Shown here in pieces: positions 6,334-8,475 of a stretch of DNA of 8,475 nt (position 1 is its first letter; every line of letters starts with the position of its first letter). Made by a program: the position numbers and the translations under genes. Source of the stretch: Streptosporangiaceae bacterium (lineage in GTDB: Bacteria > Actinomycetota > Actinomycetes > Streptosporangiales > Streptosporangiaceae); assembly GCA_030043395.1 (NCBI GenBank), contig JASHXW010000384.1, positions 1 to 8,475 of the forward strand. Direction: 5' to 3'. Under the pieces are notes generated by a model. That model had not been told where the DNA came from. It saw only the letters and a list, made by a program, of their open reading frames with translations, and made no database searches.

Positions 6334-6345
6334 GATAAATCGGAT
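6330..6345. promoter_or_regulatory. 16-base palindrome, candidate operator
   Basis: ATCCGAT-AA-ATCGGAT has two perfect 7-bp arms about a 2-base centre. The centre is too short for an RNA hairpin, so a DNA-binding dimer is the better reading. It lies just downstream of the predicted hppA transcription start and overlaps the last ATATCC repeat. Confidence 0.5.
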
Positions 6346-6348
6346 GAA

Positions 6349-6395
6349 CTAGCGGGCTACGTGTGGATGCCGCGCTGGTGGCATGCCCACGCTAG
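6349..6395 (+). promoter_or_regulatory. Stem-loop in the hppA leader RNA
   Basis: CTAGC (6349-6353) pairs with GCTAG (6391-6395). Inside it, GTGG (6363-6366) pairs with CCAC (6387-6390), and ATGCC (6367-6371) with GGCAT (6380-6384), closing an 8-base loop and leaving GC (6385-6386) bulged. The stem ends 13 bases before the ribosome binding site. It may affect translation or mRNA stability. It matches no riboswitch class that I recognise. Confidence 0.4.
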
Positions 6396-6407
6396 GCTTG
6401 CCCCGTC

Positions 6408-6415
6408 GAGGAGGA
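6408..6415 (+). promoter_or_regulatory. Ribosome binding site of hppA
   Basis: GAGGAGGA, then CAG, then ATG at 6419. It is a strong Shine-Dalgarno and fixes this start over later in-frame GTG codons, such as the one at 6461, which have none. Confidence 0.85.
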
Positions 6416-6418
6416 CAG

Positions 6419-8475
6419 ATGATAAGGCTAGGTCCCGCTCTCGCGAGTGGTGTGGCCACCGTGAGCGGATCCAACCTGACCTGGGTTGTGGTCGTCGCCG
6501 TCGTAGCCGTTCTGGCGCTGGCGGTGGCCGGGTTTCTGATCAGGGATGTTCTGGCGGCCAGCGAGGGCACGCCGAAGATGCAGGAGATCGCCAAGGCGGT
6601 CCAGGAGGGCGCGGCCGCTTACCTGCGACGTCAGTTCAGGACCCTAGGCGTCTTCGTGGTCCTGATCTTCTTCGTGCTGCTTGCCCTGCCGGCCGACACG
6701 TTCGGCATCAGGATCGGGCGGTCGATCTTCTTCCTGATCGGAGCGCTGTTCTCGGCGTCCGTCGGCTTCACCGGCATGTCGCTTGCCGTGCGCGGCAACG
6801 TGCGGGTGGCGGCGGCTGCCAAGGAAGCCGGTGAGCGCCCGGCGATGCGGATCGCGTTCCGCACCGGCGGCGTCGTCGGAATGCTGACCGTCGGCCTTGG
6901 CCTGCTCGGCGCCGCGATCGTGGTGCTCATCTACAAGCAGAACGCCTCAAGCGTTCTTGAGGGCTTCGGCTTCGGCGCGGCGCTGCTCGCGATGTTCATG
7001 CGCGTCGGCGGCGGGATCTTCACCAAGGCGGCCGATGTCGGCGCCGATTTGGTCGGCAAGGTCGAGAAGGGCATCCCGGAGGACGACCCGCGCAACGCGG
7101 CAACGATCGCGGACAACGTGGGTGACAACGTCGGCGACTGCGCGGGCATGGCGGCCGACCTGTTTGAGTCTTACTCCGTCATGCTGGTCGCCTCGCTGAT
7201 CCTCGGCAAGGTCGCGTTCGGCTCGCAGGGCCTGGTGTGGCCGCTGATCGTGCCGATGTGCGGCGTGATCACCGCCGTGGCCGGCATCTTCTTCGTGGCG
7301 CCGCGCAAGAACGACCGAAGCGGCATGACCGCCATCAACCGGGGCTTCTTCCTGTCCGCGGCCTTCTCCCTCGTGCTAGTGGTCATCGCGGCGTTCGTCT
7401 TCCTGCCGTCCAAGTTCAGCAAGCTGACAGGCGTCACTGACCCGACGATCCTCGGCGACCACCACATCAGCCCGCAGGTCTTCGCCATCTGCGCGGTCGT
7501 CATCGGCCTGCTGCTGGCTAGCGCGATCCAGCTGCTCACCGGTTACTTCACCGAGACCAGCCGCCGGCCGGTCAAGGAGATCGCCGACTCCGCGCTCACC
7601 GGGCCCGCGACGGTCATCCTGTCCGGCATCTCGGTCGGCCTGGAGTCCGCGGTCTACTCCGCGCTGCTGATCGGCGCCGCGGTTTACGGCGCGTTCCTGC
7701 TCGGCACCGGCAGCCCGACGCTCGCGCTGTTCGCGGTCGCGCTGGCCGGAACTGGCCTGCTGACCACGGTCGGCGTCATCGTGTCGATGGACACCTTCGG
7801 CCCGGTCTCCGACAACGCCCAGGGGATCGCGGAGATGAGCGGCGAGGTCGAGGGCGAGGCGGCGCAGACGCTGACCCGGCTGGACGCGGTGGGCAACACC
7901 ACCAAGGCGATCACCAAGGGCATCGCGATCGCCACGGCCGTGCTCGCCGCCACCGCCCTGTTCGGCGCCTTCCGCACCACTGTCGAGCAAGCGCTGACCC
8001 AGCTCGGCCACTCCGCCAGCTCGTTCAGCCTGTCGATCGACAAGCCGAACGCCCTCGTAGGCCTGATGATCGGCGCGGCCGTCGTGTTCTTCTTCTCCGG
8101 CCTGGCGATCATGGCGGTCGGGCGCGCGGCTGGCCGGGTCGTGTTCGAGGTCAGGGACCAGTTCAAGCGCCACCCCGGGATCATGGACTTCACCGAGAAG
8201 CCCGAGTACGGCCGGGTGGTCGACATCTGCACGCGGGACTCGCTGCGTGAGCTTGCGACGCCTGGCCTGCTCGCCGTGCTGACCCCGATCGTGATCGGCT
8301 TCGCCTTCGGCTACGTGCCGCTGGGCAGCTTCCTGGCTGGTGCGATCGCGGCCGGCGTGCTGATGGCGGTGTTCCTGGCCAACTCCGGTGGTGCCTGGGA
8401 CAACGCCAAGAAGCTGGTCGAGGACGGCGTCCACGGCGGCAAGGGCTCCGAGGCGCACGCGGCGACGGTCATCGG
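6419..8475 (+). CDS. hppA: K+-insensitive pyrophosphate-energised proton pump (membrane H+-PPase), 3' end cut by window
   Basis: 685 codons are visible without a stop; the family is usually about 700-800 residues, so the C-terminus lies beyond the window. The enzyme hydrolyses pyrophosphate and pumps H+ across the cytoplasmic membrane. The pyrophosphate site is present: DVGADLVGK (206-214), then DNVGDNVGD (232-240) with its Mg2+-binding aspartates. DNAQGIAEM (465-473) and DNAKK (661-665) are also typical. In GNTTKAITKG the Lys at 496 stands where K+-dependent enzymes have Ala, marking the K+-independent proton-pumping class. Many hydrophobic segments are visible, the first at about 20-42. The sequence stops just before the expected GDPFKDT-type motif. 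The bldG, SCO3548-like, hppA order is that of Streptomyces. The gene is set apart by 321 bases and probably has its own promoter. Confidence 0.97.
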   Translation, partial: MIRLGPALASGVATVSGSNLTWVVVVAVVAVLALAVAGFLIRDVLAASEGTPKMQEIAKAVQEGAAAYLRRQFRTLGVFVVLIFFVLLALPADTFGIRIGRSIFFLIGALFSASVGFTGMSLAVRGNVRVAAAAKEAGERPAMRIAFRTGGVVGMLTVGLGLLGAAIVVLIYKQNASSVLEGFGFGAALLAMFMRVGGGIFTKAADVGADLVGKVEKGIPEDDPRNAATIADNVGDNVGDCAGMAADLFESYSVMLVASLILGKVAFGSQGLVWPLIVPMCGVITAVAGIFFVAPRKNDRSGMTAINRGFFLSAAFSLVLVVIAAFVFLPSKFSKLTGVTDPTILGDHHISPQVFAICAVVIGLLLASAIQLLTGYFTETSRRPVKEIADSALTGPATVILSGISVGLESAVYSALLIGAAVYGAFLLGTGSPTLALFAVALAGTGLLTTVGVIVSMDTFGPVSDNAQGIAEMSGEVEGEAAQTLTRLDAVGNTTKAITKGIAIATAVLAATALFGAFRTTVEQALTQLGHSASSFSLSIDKPNALVGLMIGAAVVFFFSGLAIMAVGRAAGRVVFEVRDQFKRHPGIMDFTEKPEYGRVVDICTRDSLRELATPGLLAVLTPIVIGFAFGYVPLGSFLAGAIAAGVLMAVFLANSGGAWDNAKKLVEDGVHGGKGSEAHAATVI

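Larger units (their letters stand above)
6098..6418. other. 321-base regulatory gap before hppA
   Basis: No gene is supported here. The first 80 bases are ordinary GC-rich sequence with a weak hairpin (6107-6121) and the short palindrome CGGT-T-ACCG (6168-6176). From 6181 to 6395 come a GTCACGA inverted repeat, a 7-bp hairpin, a candidate promoter, ATATGC repeats, a 16-base palindrome and a leader stem-loop, each listed separately. The stretch 6285-6349 is only about 43% GC, far below the surroundings. A plus-strand frame from the ATG at 6301 runs into hppA in the wrong phase and is a shadow. Confidence 0.7.

Noticed and set aside
6301..6834. 177-codon plus-strand frame starting in the ATATGC region
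   Set aside because: It overlaps hppA in another phase, has no ribosome binding site, and hppA has clear family motifs.
7376..8458. 360-codon minus-strand open frame within hppA
   Set aside because: It mirrors the hppA codons, is dominated by R, D, G, A and Q, and has no family features.
1..8475. CRISPR arrays, transposases, integrases, tRNA or rRNA genes
   Set aside because: None seen: there are no spaced repeats of CRISPR type, no transposase or integrase motifs, no cloverleaf, and every large frame with motifs is a housekeeping or regulatory family.

Overview
This window comes from the chromosome of a high-GC Gram-positive bacterium, an actinomycete. The evidence is the strong preference for G or C at third codon positions, the long shadow frames opposite real genes, and the gene families. 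A BldG anti-anti-sigma factor, its anti-sigma-like partner and an H+-pyrophosphatase stand in the same order as in Streptomyces (bldG, SCO3548, SCO3547), with a DUF1998 helicase divergent from them as in Streptomyces. The left genes match the mycobacterial Rv3669/Rv3670 (ephE) and Rv3661 families. A Streptomyces- or Streptosporangiales-like organism fits, but the species cannot be named from the sequence.

Left part (1-2600): a short tandem repeat at the edge, then three leftward genes. A small two-helix membrane protein (phage-holin III / DUF1469 type) lies 3 nt upstream of an epoxide-hydrolase-like alpha/beta hydrolase and is probably translationally coupled to it. A gap of about 400 bases with strong inverted repeats follows, then a HAD-IB phosphatase of the SerB type.

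Middle part (2601-5292): a strong hairpin terminator, then a leftward 789-residue DEAD/DEAH-type helicase with a C-terminal cysteine cluster (MrfA/YprA/Rv3649 family, DNA repair). A 150-170 base divergent promoter region with a perfect 14-bp palindrome separates it from the rightward genes.

Right part (5293-8475): bldG starts at a GTG with a clear ribosome binding site and is followed 28 nt later by a degenerate RsbW-like ATPase-fold protein; together they form a partner-switching pair. A regulatory region of about 320 bases dense in inverted and direct repeats precedes a K+-independent membrane H+-pyrophosphatase (hppA), which runs off the right end.

All genes belong to known families, so I see no new defence system or mobile element. 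The least explained sequence is non-coding: the repeat-dense, locally AT-richer hppA upstream region, the palindrome before bldG, and the inverted-repeat leader of the membrane-protein/hydrolase operon.
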